Position numbers and translations under genes: made by a program
Source: Nymphaea colorata
Taxonomy: Eukaryota; Streptophyta; Magnoliopsida; Nymphaeales; Nymphaeaceae
Direction of reading: 5' to 3'
Assembly (NCBI RefSeq): GCF_008831285.2
Contig: NW_022205235.1
Location: 1-43,992 of the forward strand
Length of the DNA: 43,992 nucleotides
Notes under the pieces: model-generated
What the model was told of the DNA's origin: nothing
The model's database searches: none
The model's input: the letters and a program-made list of their open reading frames with translations, nothing else
In this document: positions 35,018-43,992 of the stretch, in pieces
Numbering within the stretch: the stretch's first letter is position 1
Layout: every line of letters starts with the position of its first letter

Positions 35018-36504
35018 ATGATTCAACGCTTGATTAGATCAACAAGATTCCTCCTCACTTCCCGAAACTTTTTCTCCAAATTCAGAGAGGAAAAGGACAC
35101 CTTCGGACCTATCCAAGTCCCCGCTGATCGGCTCTGGGCAGCACAGACCCAACGCTCACTCCAAAACTTCGACATCGCTCGTGATACCGATCGCATGCCA
35201 ACCCCTATCGTGAGAGCCTTCGGTATTCTCAAGAAGAGTGCAGCCATCGTGAACCTGCGCTACGGACTGGATCCTAAGATCGGTAATGTTTTTGGTATGC
35301 AGCTGACGCTATTGTGAAAGCGTCGGATGAGGTTATTCAGGGCAAGCTGGACGACCACTTCCCACTTGTTGTTTGGCAGACAGGCTCAGGAACTCAGTCC
35401 AACATGAATGCTAATGAAGTCATCGCCAACAGAGCCATCCAGATTATGGGAGGCAAGATCGGTGGAAAGGGCGTCCATCCTAACGATCACGTCAACCGCA
35501 GTCAGTCAAGCAATGACAGCTTCCCCACCGTAATGCACGTCGCCACTGTCCTGGAAACCCACCGTGTCCTCCTCCCTGGCCTGAGAGCCCTCCACTCAGA
35601 GCTCGAGAAGAAATCCAGGGATTTCGCTAAAATCATCAAAATCGGTCGCACCCACACCCAGGACGCCACCCCCCTCACTCTCGGCCAGGAGTTCTCTGGC
35701 TATGCCCACCAGGTCAAGATGGGAATCAAGAGAATCTAGAGCAAGCTGGAGCAAATTTCAGAATTGGCCCAAGGAGGAACCGCAGTGGGAACCGGCCTCA
35801 ACGCCTACATCGGCTTCGCTGAAGCGATTGCTGAGCAAATTAGCAAGGAAACCGGATACCAGTTCGTCACTGCTCCCAACAAGTTCGAATCTCTCGCCAC
35901 CAAGGACGCACTTGTTGACTTCCACGGTTCCCTAAACACTATTGCTGTCAGTCTCTTCAAGATTGCCAACGATATCCGTTTCTTGGGAAGCGGACCAAGG
36001 TCAGGCTTGGGTGAATTGAACCTGCCGGAGAACGAGCCAGGATCAAGCATCATGCCAGGAAAAGTGAACCCAACTCAGTGCGAAGCTCTCACCATGCTCT
36101 GCGCTCAGGTGATGGGCAACCAGACTGCCATTACCATCGGTGGCATGAGTGGCCATTTCGAGCTCAACGTCTTCAAGCCTCTTATCGCTCACAACGTCCT
36201 CCACTCCATCAGACTCCTGGGCGACGGCGCGCAGAGCTTCGTCAAGAACTGCCTTTCTGGCATTTAGCCAAACACCAAGCGCATCAACGAGCTGATGAGC
36301 AACTCCCTGATGTTGGTCACTGCTCTCAATCCCTACATCGGCTACGACAAGGCCGCCTCTATCGCCAAAAACGCTCACAAGAAGGGACTCACCCTCAAGC
36401 AGTCCGCTCTCGAATCCGGTTACCTCACTGAAGCTCAGTACGACCAGTGGGTGAAGCCTGAAGCCATGATCGGTCCCGAGGAATACAAGGAGCACAAAAA
36501 GTGA
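35018..36504 (+). CDS. FH: Fumarate hydratase, class II, mitochondrial
   Basis: Tricarboxylic-acid-cycle enzyme converting fumarate to L-malate; 488 aa from ATG 35018. The N-terminus [19 protein letters not shown] is an Arg-rich amphipathic mitochondrial presequence. Conserved blocks: [66 protein letters not shown] and the signature [14 protein letters not shown] 20-nt intron (35283-35302) lies within LDPKIADAIVK; the junction is proved by the conserved protein. TAG in [16 protein letters not shown] stands exactly where other fumarases have Gln, which directly supports TAG=Gln. In-frame ATGs at 34976, 34988 and 35000 could extend the N-terminus; the presequence suggests 35018. No frame breaks. 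Confidence 0.97.
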
Positions 36505-36615
36505 TAGTCACTCCATTAACCCATATCGCAATTTTATGCCTTCCTGACTTTTACCCCTATCTGTATTTGCCTTAAAGGTTAGGCTGGATCCATCAATATA
36601 ATCGTGACGTAATAC

Positions 36616-38739
36616 ATGAACAATCTTCCGAAGATTCCGGACGACGAGTACCTCAGCATCTCCAAGGAGGGTCTCGAGTACATTCTCAGCCACTTCGACC
36701 CCTCCGTTCCTTAGCGCAACTTCATCTGGACCACTGACTACCGTGTTTAGCTGCCAGTCCGCGTCAAGAAGAGCGGGCCAGGCTCGGAGAAGCCCTACAC
36801 GCTCATCTAGATGTGGAAACGCTCGCTTGAGCAATTCGGCTCGCTGGGGGCTCTCACCTACGAAGTGGCGCCCAACCAATGGCGAACCGTCACCTACAGG
36901 CAGTACTACGATATGTCCATCGCCTTCGCCAAATCTCTAATCGCGCTGGGCGTCCCCGAGTACACTGCCGTCAACATCATCGGATTCAACTCGGTGGAAT
37001 GGGCTGTTGCCTTCTACGGAAGCATCTTCGGCCACTATTTACCGATCGGTCTTTACACGACCAACGGTCCCGATGCTTGCGCGTACATAGCTAACCACTC
37101 CTAATCCCAGATCGTATTATGGAGGATGCCTCTTACCTCAAGAGGTACATCCAGGTGGCCGACCAAGTGAAGGGAGTGAAGCATTACGTCGTCTGGAAAG
37201 GCACGGTCCCCACCGACTTGCCAGCCGACTTCAAGGGAAGAGTCATCACCTGGAAGGAGTTCATAGCGTTCGGCGAGAAGAAGTAAGAGTGGATTATTTA
37301 GTTACAAGCCCTCCAAGAAGGAGGATACGGTTTAGTGGAGACAGTAAGTGCAGAAACCGGGCAACTGTGCCACCTTCATTTACACCAGCGGCACCACTGG
37401 TCCCCCAAAGGCAGTCATGATCAGCCACTCCAACTATACCTGGGTCACCGATGCCACCATCGCAGTCAACAACATGAACGATAAGCTGGGCAACAATAGG
37501 AGCATCAGCTTGCTTCCCCTCAGCCACGTCGCTGCACAGCTGCTCGACCTGGTCGTATCCGTCAGCTCAGGCGGCAACGTCTTCCTCACTGATGCCTCTG
37601 CCTCCAGGGCAACCTCGTCAAGTTCCTCCACGCCTGCAGACCGTACTTTTTTCATCACTTAGGACCATGTTCTTGAGCGTTCCCCGCGTGTGGTAGAAGC
37701 TGCAAGAAGGCATCACCGCTGTAGGCGCTCAGACCACTGGTCTCAAGCGCAAAATCGCAGACTGGGCGAAGAGCATCGGCGCACAAGGACCTACGCTGAG
37801 GTGAACGGAGGGCCTTTCCTCGCGGGTGGGGCATCGCCAAGAAGCTTGTGTTTGACAAGATCAAGGCGAACTTAGGCCTGATCAGTGCGAGTGTTCTTCT
37901 TCTCTGCTGCTCCGCTGAAGGAGTCAACTCGCCTCTTCTTCCTCGAGCTCAACATCTACCTTCGCAACATCTTCGGCATGAGCGAGCTCTCAGGACCACA
38001 GACCATCACCAATCCTAAGGCCTTCAAGGATTTCCACTCCAATGAGGCTCTCAAAGAGGCAGGACAGTGCTATCCTGGCTTGTAGCTTTGCATCAGCAAT
38101 CCTGACGCAGAAGGAAATGGATAGATCTGTCTAAGGGGTAATTTCATTTCGATTTAGGCAGGAATGTCTTTATGGGATACTATAAGAACGAGAAGGAAAC
38201 GCGTGAGACTCTGGACAGCAAGGGATTCGTCCACTCAGGAGACGTGGGAGTGCTGAGCGCCAGCAAGACGCTTTCCATCACTGGGCGTATTAAGGAACTT
38301 ATCATCACTGCTGGAGGAGAAAACGTGGCTCCTGTACTCATCGAAAACTAGATCAACACCGCCCTGCCCCTCTTCAACCAAGTGGTCGTCATCGGAGACA
38401 AGCGCAAGTTCCTCAGCTGTCTTCTCATCCTCAAACCAAGTCCCAGGTGTCCTCGCTGACGAAGTGGTTAACTACATCAAAGCTCGCGGATCCAACGCCA
38501 CCACCATCCAGGAGGCAGTCAAGTGTCCCCAATTCCAGAAGGCGATCCAAGCGGGCATCGACGTCGCCAATGCCAAGGCCATCTCGAATGCGCAGAAGAT
38601 CCAAAGGTTCAGCATCCTGCCGAACGAGTTCAGCGTGGACGGCGGCGAGCTCACCCCCACCCTGAAGCTGAAGCGCAAGATCATTAACCAGAAGTACGAG
38701 GCTGTGATCAACAGCATGTACGAGAGCCCCAAACTATGA
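36616..38739 (+). CDS. Long-chain acyl-CoA synthetase, bubblegum-like
   Basis: AMP-forming fatty-acid:CoA ligase, about 690 aa. N-terminal region: WKRSLEQFGSLGALTYE, VNIIGFNSVEWAVAFYGS, LYTTNGPDACAYIANHS. AMP-binding signature: ATFIYTSGTTGPPKAVMISH. Then LLPLSHVAAQLLDLV, RPTMFLSVPRVWQKLQEGI, FGMSELSGPQTI, LDSKGFVHSGDVGVL and GRIKELIITAGGENVAPVLI (linker and adenylate-binding). The ACSBG (bubblegum) group is the best fit by the VPRVW and AGGENVAP patterns. Introns: 37283-37301 (19 nt), 37643-37662 and 38138-38157 (20 nt each); each restores a conserved block. Frame corrections are needed near 37117, 37600, 37790-37885 and 38445. Stop TGA-T; 27 bases from the stop of the convergent neighbour. 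Confidence 0.9.
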
Positions 38740-38766
38740 TCATTTACCATTAAAACCCACAGACAA

Positions 38767-39593
38767 TCAGGCATTCTTCTTCGGCCTTCCTGGCTTCTTC
38801 TTTACGCTGGTTGTCTCCTTGGTTTGCTTGCCGAACTTGTATCCTATATTGGGTTGCTATTGCTCGAGGTGATTCATTCGAGAGACTTTCCTCTTTGTGA
38901 CTTCGATGCTGAACTTTGCTCCAGACACGTAGAGCATGTTGTTCTAAATTCAGAGATTATACCGGATGGAGTTGACTAAGGTGGGGTAATCCTCATACTT
39001 GATGATGAATCTCACCTCCCAAATGTTTTTTTCCTCCTTGATGAGATAGTCTTATGCTGTATGCTTGAGATAAATCTCCACTTCTCGCTTCTAGCTGTAG
39101 TCAGTCACGGTGAGCCACTTTGTGAAGGTCGTAGTCTAATTTTCACCTCCAATAGACGACTGCTTGATGGTGAAAGATTCGTTGGAGAGTAGCTTCAGTT
39201 TCATCAGCTTAATGGCTTCTCTGAAGGTCAGGGCCATAGTCTTGCGACTCTACCAAGCAGATTATATCATCTAACTCTTTGGATATTTACATCTTCGGTG
39301 GTTTCCTCGAGGAAATTGAGAGTTAAGGCAAAAGATTCGTTGATTTGATAGTAATGAAGCCCTCCGTCGCTCCCACCCGCAATCGAGGGGTGGTTGAAGT
39401 AGGTAAGCAGCGAAAAGTCGTTGGAGCGGAAACGCACGTTGCTGGACTTGCACGCATAGTCGCGGTAGCAGCCAGAGCGCAGCTGGTCGGACAGCTGGGA
39501 GAAGCTGTAGGAGGCAGGAGCGGTGAGGAAGGGAGAGGGTCGGAAGAGGGAAGCCGCGATGAGGTTGAAGCGGGCAGCCTGCTTTGCGATCAT
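38767..39593 (-). CDS. Unrecognised, probably mitochondrial protein with basic GRPKK tail
   Basis: About 262 aa. ATG 39591-39593 gives MIAKQAARFNLIAASLFRPS, a good mitochondrial presequence. A 20-nt intron (39271-39290) joins TTED to MIQSAWQSRKTMALTF; a second intron at 38944-38962 is 19 nt as written, or 20 nt with one missing base that also repairs the frame (NSIRNNMLYVSG). Middle blocks: LTFREAIKLMKLKLLSNESF, IWEVRFIIKYEDYPTLV. The C-terminus KKKPGRPKKNA looks like an AT-hook-type DNA-binding or basic tail. No family recognised. TAA/TAG as Gln at several sites (HLEQQQPN). The joining of the two parts rests on the first intron; a separate downstream gene starting at MALTF is the alternative. 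Confidence 0.65.
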
Positions 39594-39762
39594 GCAGGTG
39601 TTTTGGATCTTAATTAATTAATCTTCAATCCCGTGATTATAAAAGCCAAACTCACAAATGTCCAAAACTCATCAAGCTGCTTCGTAATCCCCGCAGCTGT
39701 TGCATGGACACGTTTCCCAAAATGGCTAATGGAGATTTAAACGACTATGACGCATGAAGCAA

Positions 39763-40186
39763 TCACGCATTGAAAAATGTTTCCTTCTCCACTACTCCAG
39801 CTCTTGCGTAAGGCTCTTGGCTGTGCTAGCCAGCGCAGAGGCGGTCACTGCTAGGTGTGCTGCTGATTAAGCGTTTATTTTTGAAGCACTTGCAGCATTC
39901 CTTGAGCAGTTCAAGCTCTCCCTGCTGCTCCTAATTCTCCTTCTCCACTAGTCGGCTCTTGCTGAGGAACCGAACAGCTGGCTCTTGGTCAGTTTGCTCC
40001 TCCTTACGTACTTGGACCGCTTGGAGATGCCGCTTTTGGCGAAGGAGAGCAAGGAATGCTGACTGACTGCAGAATTGGTTAGGTCCTTGCTTCGGTCAGT
40101 AATTGGCACCTGGGATGACTTTGGCTGGTTTGGCTGTGTGAGTGGTAGGGAAGAATGGGCAAAAATGGTGTGATATTGCAATTCAT
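39763..40186 (-). CDS. Small unrecognised basic protein, about 134 aa
   Basis: ATG 40184-40186 (MNCNITPFLPILPYHSHSQ) is joined by a 20-nt intron (40090-40109) to SKDLTNSAVSQHSLLSFAKS and KRSKYVRRSKLTKSQLFG. A one-base correction near 39975 leads into LVEKENQEQQGELELLKECC, KCFKNKRLISSTPSSDR and a tail ending ETFFNA before TGA-T. Ser/Lys-rich with a CCKC cluster in a short coil. The intron-based start is supported only by frame restoration, not by homology. No function. Confidence 0.5.
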
Positions 40187-40503
40187 GAATATTTGTTATA
40201 GGGATGGCTAAAAGTTCAGGCAAAAGAGGGCAATTTCAATATAATTTTAGATCTGAAGAAGCGAGATTACGAACCAGACAGGTAGCAGATTGCTGTTTTT
40301 TATTGCTATTGTGTTTGGATGAGGGATTTACTTTTTCTGGTGGTGACGAAGGATTACTGATGGATATGCTCCACCATTCATTAATCAATGCCCTACTCGC
40401 AACCACTCCATTTCCACCTAATCTTCAACTTTATCAATCTTTGACGGGATATATGTATGATTGGACAATGAGCATAATTTGAGTGCATATCTATGCATAT
40501 AAT
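40187..40503. other. AT-rich intergenic region, 317 bases, with one short ORF
   Basis: Divergent region between the small basic protein gene and the first seven-helix gene. A plus-strand ORF from ATG 40204 to TGA 40482 (92 aa, MAKSSGKRGQFQYNFRSEEA...) has no TAA/TAG in frame, but its codons are A/T-ending, its stop is TGA-G and it ends 22 bases before the next start. I regard it as leader/promoter sequence or a doubtful small gene (confidence about 0.25). The start of the next gene sits in TATAATATGG. Confidence 0.45.
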
Positions 40504-41452
40504 ATGGCTTCCAGCTTCTGCTACTGGGACGCCAAGAGCAGGACTGACGCCATCGTCATCGTCATCAACCAGACCGTCGTGACTGCGCTGCTGGTGGTTG
40601 CTGCTCTCCGCATTCCCACCCTCTACCGCCTCTACCGCTAGCGGCTGTCCATAAACGTGGGGAGAATCGCGCTGATCCACGCCCTGGTGATCTCGTGGGG
40701 CATCTGTACAAATGCAGATACGCAGTCCAGCTGGCCATCAACTACTATTCGATCGCCGTCTTTCTGAGTTTGGGTGAGGAAGTGGACAATGCAAGCATGA
40801 TGCACCACTCGGAGGTGTACGCGCTGCTGAGTGCCTTCCCCGGATATATAATTCAGACTATATACATCACCATCTGCTACACCTTGTATTGCTCTCCTTA
40901 CAAAGCTGCAGAAACATAGTGAGGGAAACCCACATTCGCAAGTTCCCCAACTACTGTCTCAAGTTCATCCTGGTCATGAAGGTCTACTACTTCTACAGGC
41001 TAGCCATATGGCTGACGACGGTGATCCTGCTAGCTGTTTCCTCTTCAAATTCTGTGTCTGCTGCTTCCCTCGCGTAATTCATCTCGCTGATATTTGATTC
41101 GGTGGTGATAAACGGCTTCATCTTGGCCTCGCTGCACATCTTCATCAACAGGCTCACCCACCTCAACTTCAAGAAGCTGAAACGCGAGTATCAGCTGATG
41201 TTCTGTGTTTCGCTGTGCCGCATCATCGTGGACTCGCTCTTCGTCGGCTTCGGCCACAACTAGGAAGGCTTCTGCGTCAGTGAGGTCCACTACCGCGTCA
41301 CCTACACCCTGCTCTACAACATAGTCGGCAACTACGTGATGCACTTCCTGCCCATTTCGGTCATCCTCAAGATCTACTACTTCGACGAGAGGATTTTCAT
41401 GGAGAGGGATGAACTCATTCCCAGATCTTCCACCCCCCAAACGCCCTCATGA
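40504..41452 (+). CDS. Seven-helix membrane protein, copy 1
   Basis: 302 aa as written. MASSFCYWDAKSRTDAIVIV then about seven hydrophobic segments: AIVIVINQTVVTALLVVAAL, IALIHALVISWGIFQLAI, YALLSAFPGYIIQTIYITIC, YYFYRLAIWLTTVILLAVS, FISLIFDSVVINGFILASL, LMFCVSLCRIIVDSLFVGF, VGNYVMHFLPISVILKIYYF. The cytosolic tail is DERIFMERDELIPR. No known receptor family recognised. Two 20-nt introns: 40706-40725 and 40886-40905. In-frame TAG/TAA (YRQRLS, LAQFISL, HNQEGF) are Gln. The TGA at 41450-41452 is followed by A; one extra C in the C run near 41432 would instead extend the tail (LMKQESIQLPAGHPK) to TGA-T at 41491-41493. Paralogous to the next gene. Confidence 0.85.
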
Positions 41453-41669
41453 AACAGGAATCCATCCAACTGCCTGCAGGACACCCAAAATGATGATTAA
41501 ATTGGCTAATGTTCACAACTGTAAATCTTGTATGATCATGGTGGCAATTCGACGATATACTTCTGTACGGTCGTAGGGCAGAGCATAGGGATACGTATGA
41601 TGTTGCGTATGATGTTTTTTGGTGTTTTGGGTGGATGTCCCGATTTGTGACTGATCTCTGCTATATAAT

Positions 41670-42633
41670 ATGGCTGATTGGTTCTGCTACTGGGACGCCA
41701 GGAGCAAGACGGACGCGATGGTTATCATCCTCAACCAGTGCGTCGTCTCCACCATCTTCTTCATGGCCGCCTTCCGCCTCCCCAACCTCTACGCCGTCCG
41801 CAAGTCCCTCCCCATCAACGTCGCCCGCATCGCCCTCATCCACCTCCTCGTGCTCTTCTGGGCCATCGCCCAGTCAGCCGTCAACCTCTACTCCATCTAC
41901 TCCTACCTCTCCATCCCGCACGAGCTCACCGCCGGCTAAATGCTCGAGTACTCCCACGGGTACGCGTTGGCTGCGGCCTTTCCGGGATTCCTGGTGCAGA
42001 CGCTGTTCATAACTATCTGCTTCACCTTGTACGTGTGTGCTTAGGTAGTTGTCGCAACCTCGTGAGCGAGTACGACATTCGCAGGTTCCCTCCATATTCA
42101 CTCAAGTTCGTGGGCGCGATGCGGGCCTACTTCCTGCTGCGAGTGCTGATCCGCATCACCATCGTCTTCCTGATCGCGTCCTGCGAGGACGAGGAGGCCG
42201 AGCTCTACTCGACCATCGAGTTCGTTTCGCTGATCGTGGACTCAGCCATCATAAACGTGTTCCTGCTGGCGTCGCTGAGGATATTCATGAGTCGGCTCAA
42301 CCACCCCCACTTCAACACGCTCAAGCGGGAATTTCTGATAATGGTCTGCTGCAGTATTTGCCGCATCATCATCGACTCCCTCTACCTAATATTTACGCTG
42401 AGCCGCGAGTCCTCCAGCGAGAGCTGGTGCATCAGCGAAAACAACTACCAGTGGATGTAAGTTTGGCCCTATGTAGCTACACTGCTCTCTACAACGTGAT
42501 GGGGAACTACCTGATGCACTTCTTGCCGATGGCGGTCATCCTGTGGGTGTACCGATTCGACCATAGGGAAGTGCAGGAGAGCGAGGAACTCATACCCAGA
42601 ACAGAACCAACTGATAGCTTCCAATCCCAATGA
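41670..42633 (+). CDS. Seven-helix membrane protein, copy 2
   Basis: 307 aa; tandem paralogue of the preceding gene, sharing the start FCYWDA(K/R)SKTDA-like, the segments PINVARIALIHLLVLFWAIA, AFPGFLVQTLFITICFT, FVSLIVDSAIINVFLLASL, SICRIIIDSLY and NVMGNYLMHFLPMAVILW, and the tail ESEELIPR. About seven membrane helices, no signal peptide. Two 20-nt introns: 42029-42048, at exactly the same position and phase as the second intron of copy 1, and 42457-42476, which copy 1 lacks; conversely it lacks the first intron of copy 1. One TAA reads as Gln (TAGQMLE). It starts in CTATATAATATGG, nearly the same leader as copy 1. Function unknown; a receptor or channel-like role is possible. Confidence 0.87.
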
Positions 42634-42846
42634 TCTTTATACAATCGAGTACAAATATTTTTCGCCCTCCCTAATTCGTTACATAAACCAATAACCATCC
42701 ATAAATGATAATCAAGCAATGGTAGAGTAAAGCAGATGATGGACAATCTAATCTAATGTGCTTTTATGGCTTGTGAATGGATGGTTTGGCTAGTTGGTGC
42801 GATCTAGCATGATAATGGCTAATTCTAATTTAAATAGGGCGTATGA

Positions 42847-43509
42847 TCATTTCTTGGGGACCTTGGCGTCGATGAAGAGGGGGGACTGGGCGAGGGGGCC
42901 CTTGGTGCGGACCAGCTTCACGTCGGAGCCGTTGTTGATGATGGTGCCCTCGGCGGCTCTCTTCTGGTAGTCGAGACGGGTGAGCTTGGTGAATCCCCAC
43001 TTGTTGGAGACGACGATTCTCTGACTGCCGGGGAATTTGTTCTTGGCTCTTCTGAAGGCCTCGAGAGCCTTCTTGACGTCGCCCTCACGGATGCGGACGG
43101 AGTAGAGAATGGAGCCGATTTTGACTCTGGCGGCCTTGCCGTAGGATTTACCGAAGGCGCCTCTCATTCCTGCCTGGAGTCTATCAGCTCCAGCGCATGA
43201 TAACATCTTATTGATTCTGAGCACGTGCCAGGGGTGCACGCGGCACCGCATGTGGAAGTTGTCCTTGCCCACGTGCTTGGTCAGGTACTTGTTGCAGGCG
43301 ATACGCGAGGCCTCCAGAGCTTCGGAGGAGATCTGCTCGACCTCGTTGGAGACGATGTGGACCACGAAGGGGAAGTCAGCCACGGGGGCCTTCTTGCGAC
43401 CGATATCGTAGATGCGGATCTTGGGGTCAGGCACACCTCGGTTGTAGCGTGACTTGGGGTAAGGCTTTCCGCGGCAGACGCGGTAGCAGCGAGCTGGTCT
43501 TCTGCCCAT
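42847..43509 (-). CDS. RPL10: 60S ribosomal protein L10 (uL16)
   Basis: 220 aa, single exon, no frame break, no TAA/TAG in frame. Family blocks along the whole length: [99 protein letters not shown]. It binds near the peptidyl-transferase centre of the large subunit. Codons are strongly C/G-ending. Stop TGA-T (TGATCA). The upstream region (43510-43560) is AT-rich (ATTAGAATTAAATAATC), then becomes very C-rich toward 43600. Confidence 0.98.
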   Translation of the reverse strand: MGRRPARCYRVCRGKPYPKSRYNRGVPDPKIRIYDIGRKKAPVADFPFVVHIVSNEVEQISSEALEASRIACNKYLTKHVGKDNFHMRCRVHPWHVLRINKMLSCAGADRLQAGMRGAFGKSYGKAARVKIGSILYSVRIREGDVKKALEAFRRAKNKFPGSQRIVVSNKWGFTKLTRLDYQKRAAEGTIINNGSDVKLVRTKGPLAQSPLFIDAKVPKK

Positions 43510-43767
43510 AGATTGTGATAATAATTATTAGAATTAAATAATCAAATATCAATTAATCCACCCCACCCTCCCACCGCCCCTCGCCGCCCCAACGCTCACC
43601 ACCGCCCCGCCCGCATCCATCCACAGACAGCTAATTATGCCCACCATTATCGGAACGCCGGAGAAGGCTGCAGGCAGTATTTGGAGCAGGATGGGATGGA
43701 GATGCAGCCAGTGATAGTGAGGACGATTGTAATATAGGTAGGGGGCGGGTGTAATATAAGGAGGGGA

Positions 43768-43950
43768 TCAGGGGAGGAAGGCTTCTTTGAAGTTGGGTAT
43801 TTCCTGGAGGTAGTGGAGGAGGTGGGAGAAGGTGATGGAGTTGGTCTGGAAGGGGTCCAGCAGCTGCAGGATTTCCTCCAGTTCGATGTCGTGCTTCACC
43901 TCCAGTTTCTCCAGGAGCACGAATAGCTGGTCGTGATTGATTATGCCATC
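43768..43950 (-). CDS. Last exon of an EF-hand protein, cut off by the telomere
   Basis: Read on minus, an open frame runs from the telomere junction to TGA at 43768-43770: DGIINHDQLFVLLEKLEVKH, then DIELEEILQLLDPFQTNSIT, then FSHLLHYLQEIPNFKEAFLP. The first residues look like the second half of an EF-hand loop (D-G-x-I) followed by its exiting helix; the rest resembles a second, degenerate EF-hand pair member. The upstream part, including the start codon, is absent because telomeric repeats begin there. The codons just before DG in the repeat, CCC AAC CCC, would read Pro-Asn-Pro and complete an N-P-D-G loop, so native sequence and repeat are indistinguishable at the joint. Codon use is C/G-ending as in real genes here; stop is TGA-T. 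Confidence 0.65.
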   Translation of the reverse strand, partial: DGIINHDQLFVLLEKLEVKHDIELEEILQLLDPFQTNSITFSHLLHYLQEIPNFKEAFLP

Positions 43951-43992
43951 GGGGTTGGGGTTGGGGTTGGGTTGGGGGTTGGGGTTGGGGTT
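43951..43992. repeat. Right telomere, GGGGTT repeats
   Basis: G-rich strand of the right telomere, about seven units. Unlike the left end it includes one GGGTT and one GGGGGTT unit, which could be sequencing noise or real slippage. The junction lies inside the EF-hand coding sequence. Confidence 0.97.

Noticed and set aside
40204-40482. 92-aa ORF between the small basic protein gene and the first seven-helix gene
   Set aside because: A/T-ending codons, TGA-G stop and position right in the promoter region argue against a gene; kept only as a note on the intergenic region.

Overview
This window is a complete ciliate macronuclear chromosome of about 44 kb. It starts with about 13 perfect CCCCAA repeats (1-80) and ends in GGGGTT repeats (43951-43992). 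Three independent signs identify a ciliate: capping telomeres at both ends, TAA and TAG used inside reading frames as glutamine codons with TGA as the only stop, and extremely short introns. Conserved alignments fix the code: in fumarase an in-frame TAG sits where other fumarases have Gln. Repeats of the TTGGGG type plus UAR=Gln fit an oligohymenophorean-like ciliate, but I cannot name the genus.

Genes are packed tightly: about 32 protein genes, roughly one per 1.3 kb, with gaps usually of 30-300 bases and convergent neighbours 27-58 bases apart. Introns are the striking feature. I resolved about 26 that are exactly 20 nt (GTA...AG), with a few of 19, 21, 24 and perhaps 25 nt. Nearly every stop is TGA followed by T.

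Layout. 130-5914: TXNDC17-like thioredoxin, PI4-kinase beta, polo-like kinase and, facing it, GSK3. 6298-14004: B-box/SPRY protein, an unknown ~547-aa protein, centrin, an RCC1-like mitochondrial protein, a small unknown and a coiled-coil protein. 14318-20970: PH-like/protein kinase, histone acetyltransferase HAT1, ULK/ATG1-like kinase (minus), RPS11, LisH-WD40 protein (minus). 20971-21873: the largest gene-poor stretch, AT-rich, holding one doubtful ORF. 21874-30411: a long minus-strand run (coiled-coil protein, UBE2S-like E2, pseudokinase, two unknowns, a Vti1-like SNARE and a large unknown).

30676-40186: a Lys/Glu-rich repeat protein, an acidic protein, fumarase, acyl-CoA synthetase, a mitochondrial-type unknown and a small basic unknown. 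40504-43509: two tandem seven-helix membrane proteins and RPL10. 43768-43950: the last exon of an EF-hand gene cut off by the right telomere.

The genes are housekeeping, signalling, centriole/cilium and trafficking genes; no operon-like functional grouping is evident. About half of the genes, mostly in the left half, need one or more single-base frame corrections, mostly at short homopolymers. This looks like residual assembly indels rather than decay, because the protein sequence resumes perfectly on the other side. Coordinates for such genes run from start codon to stop codon, introns included.
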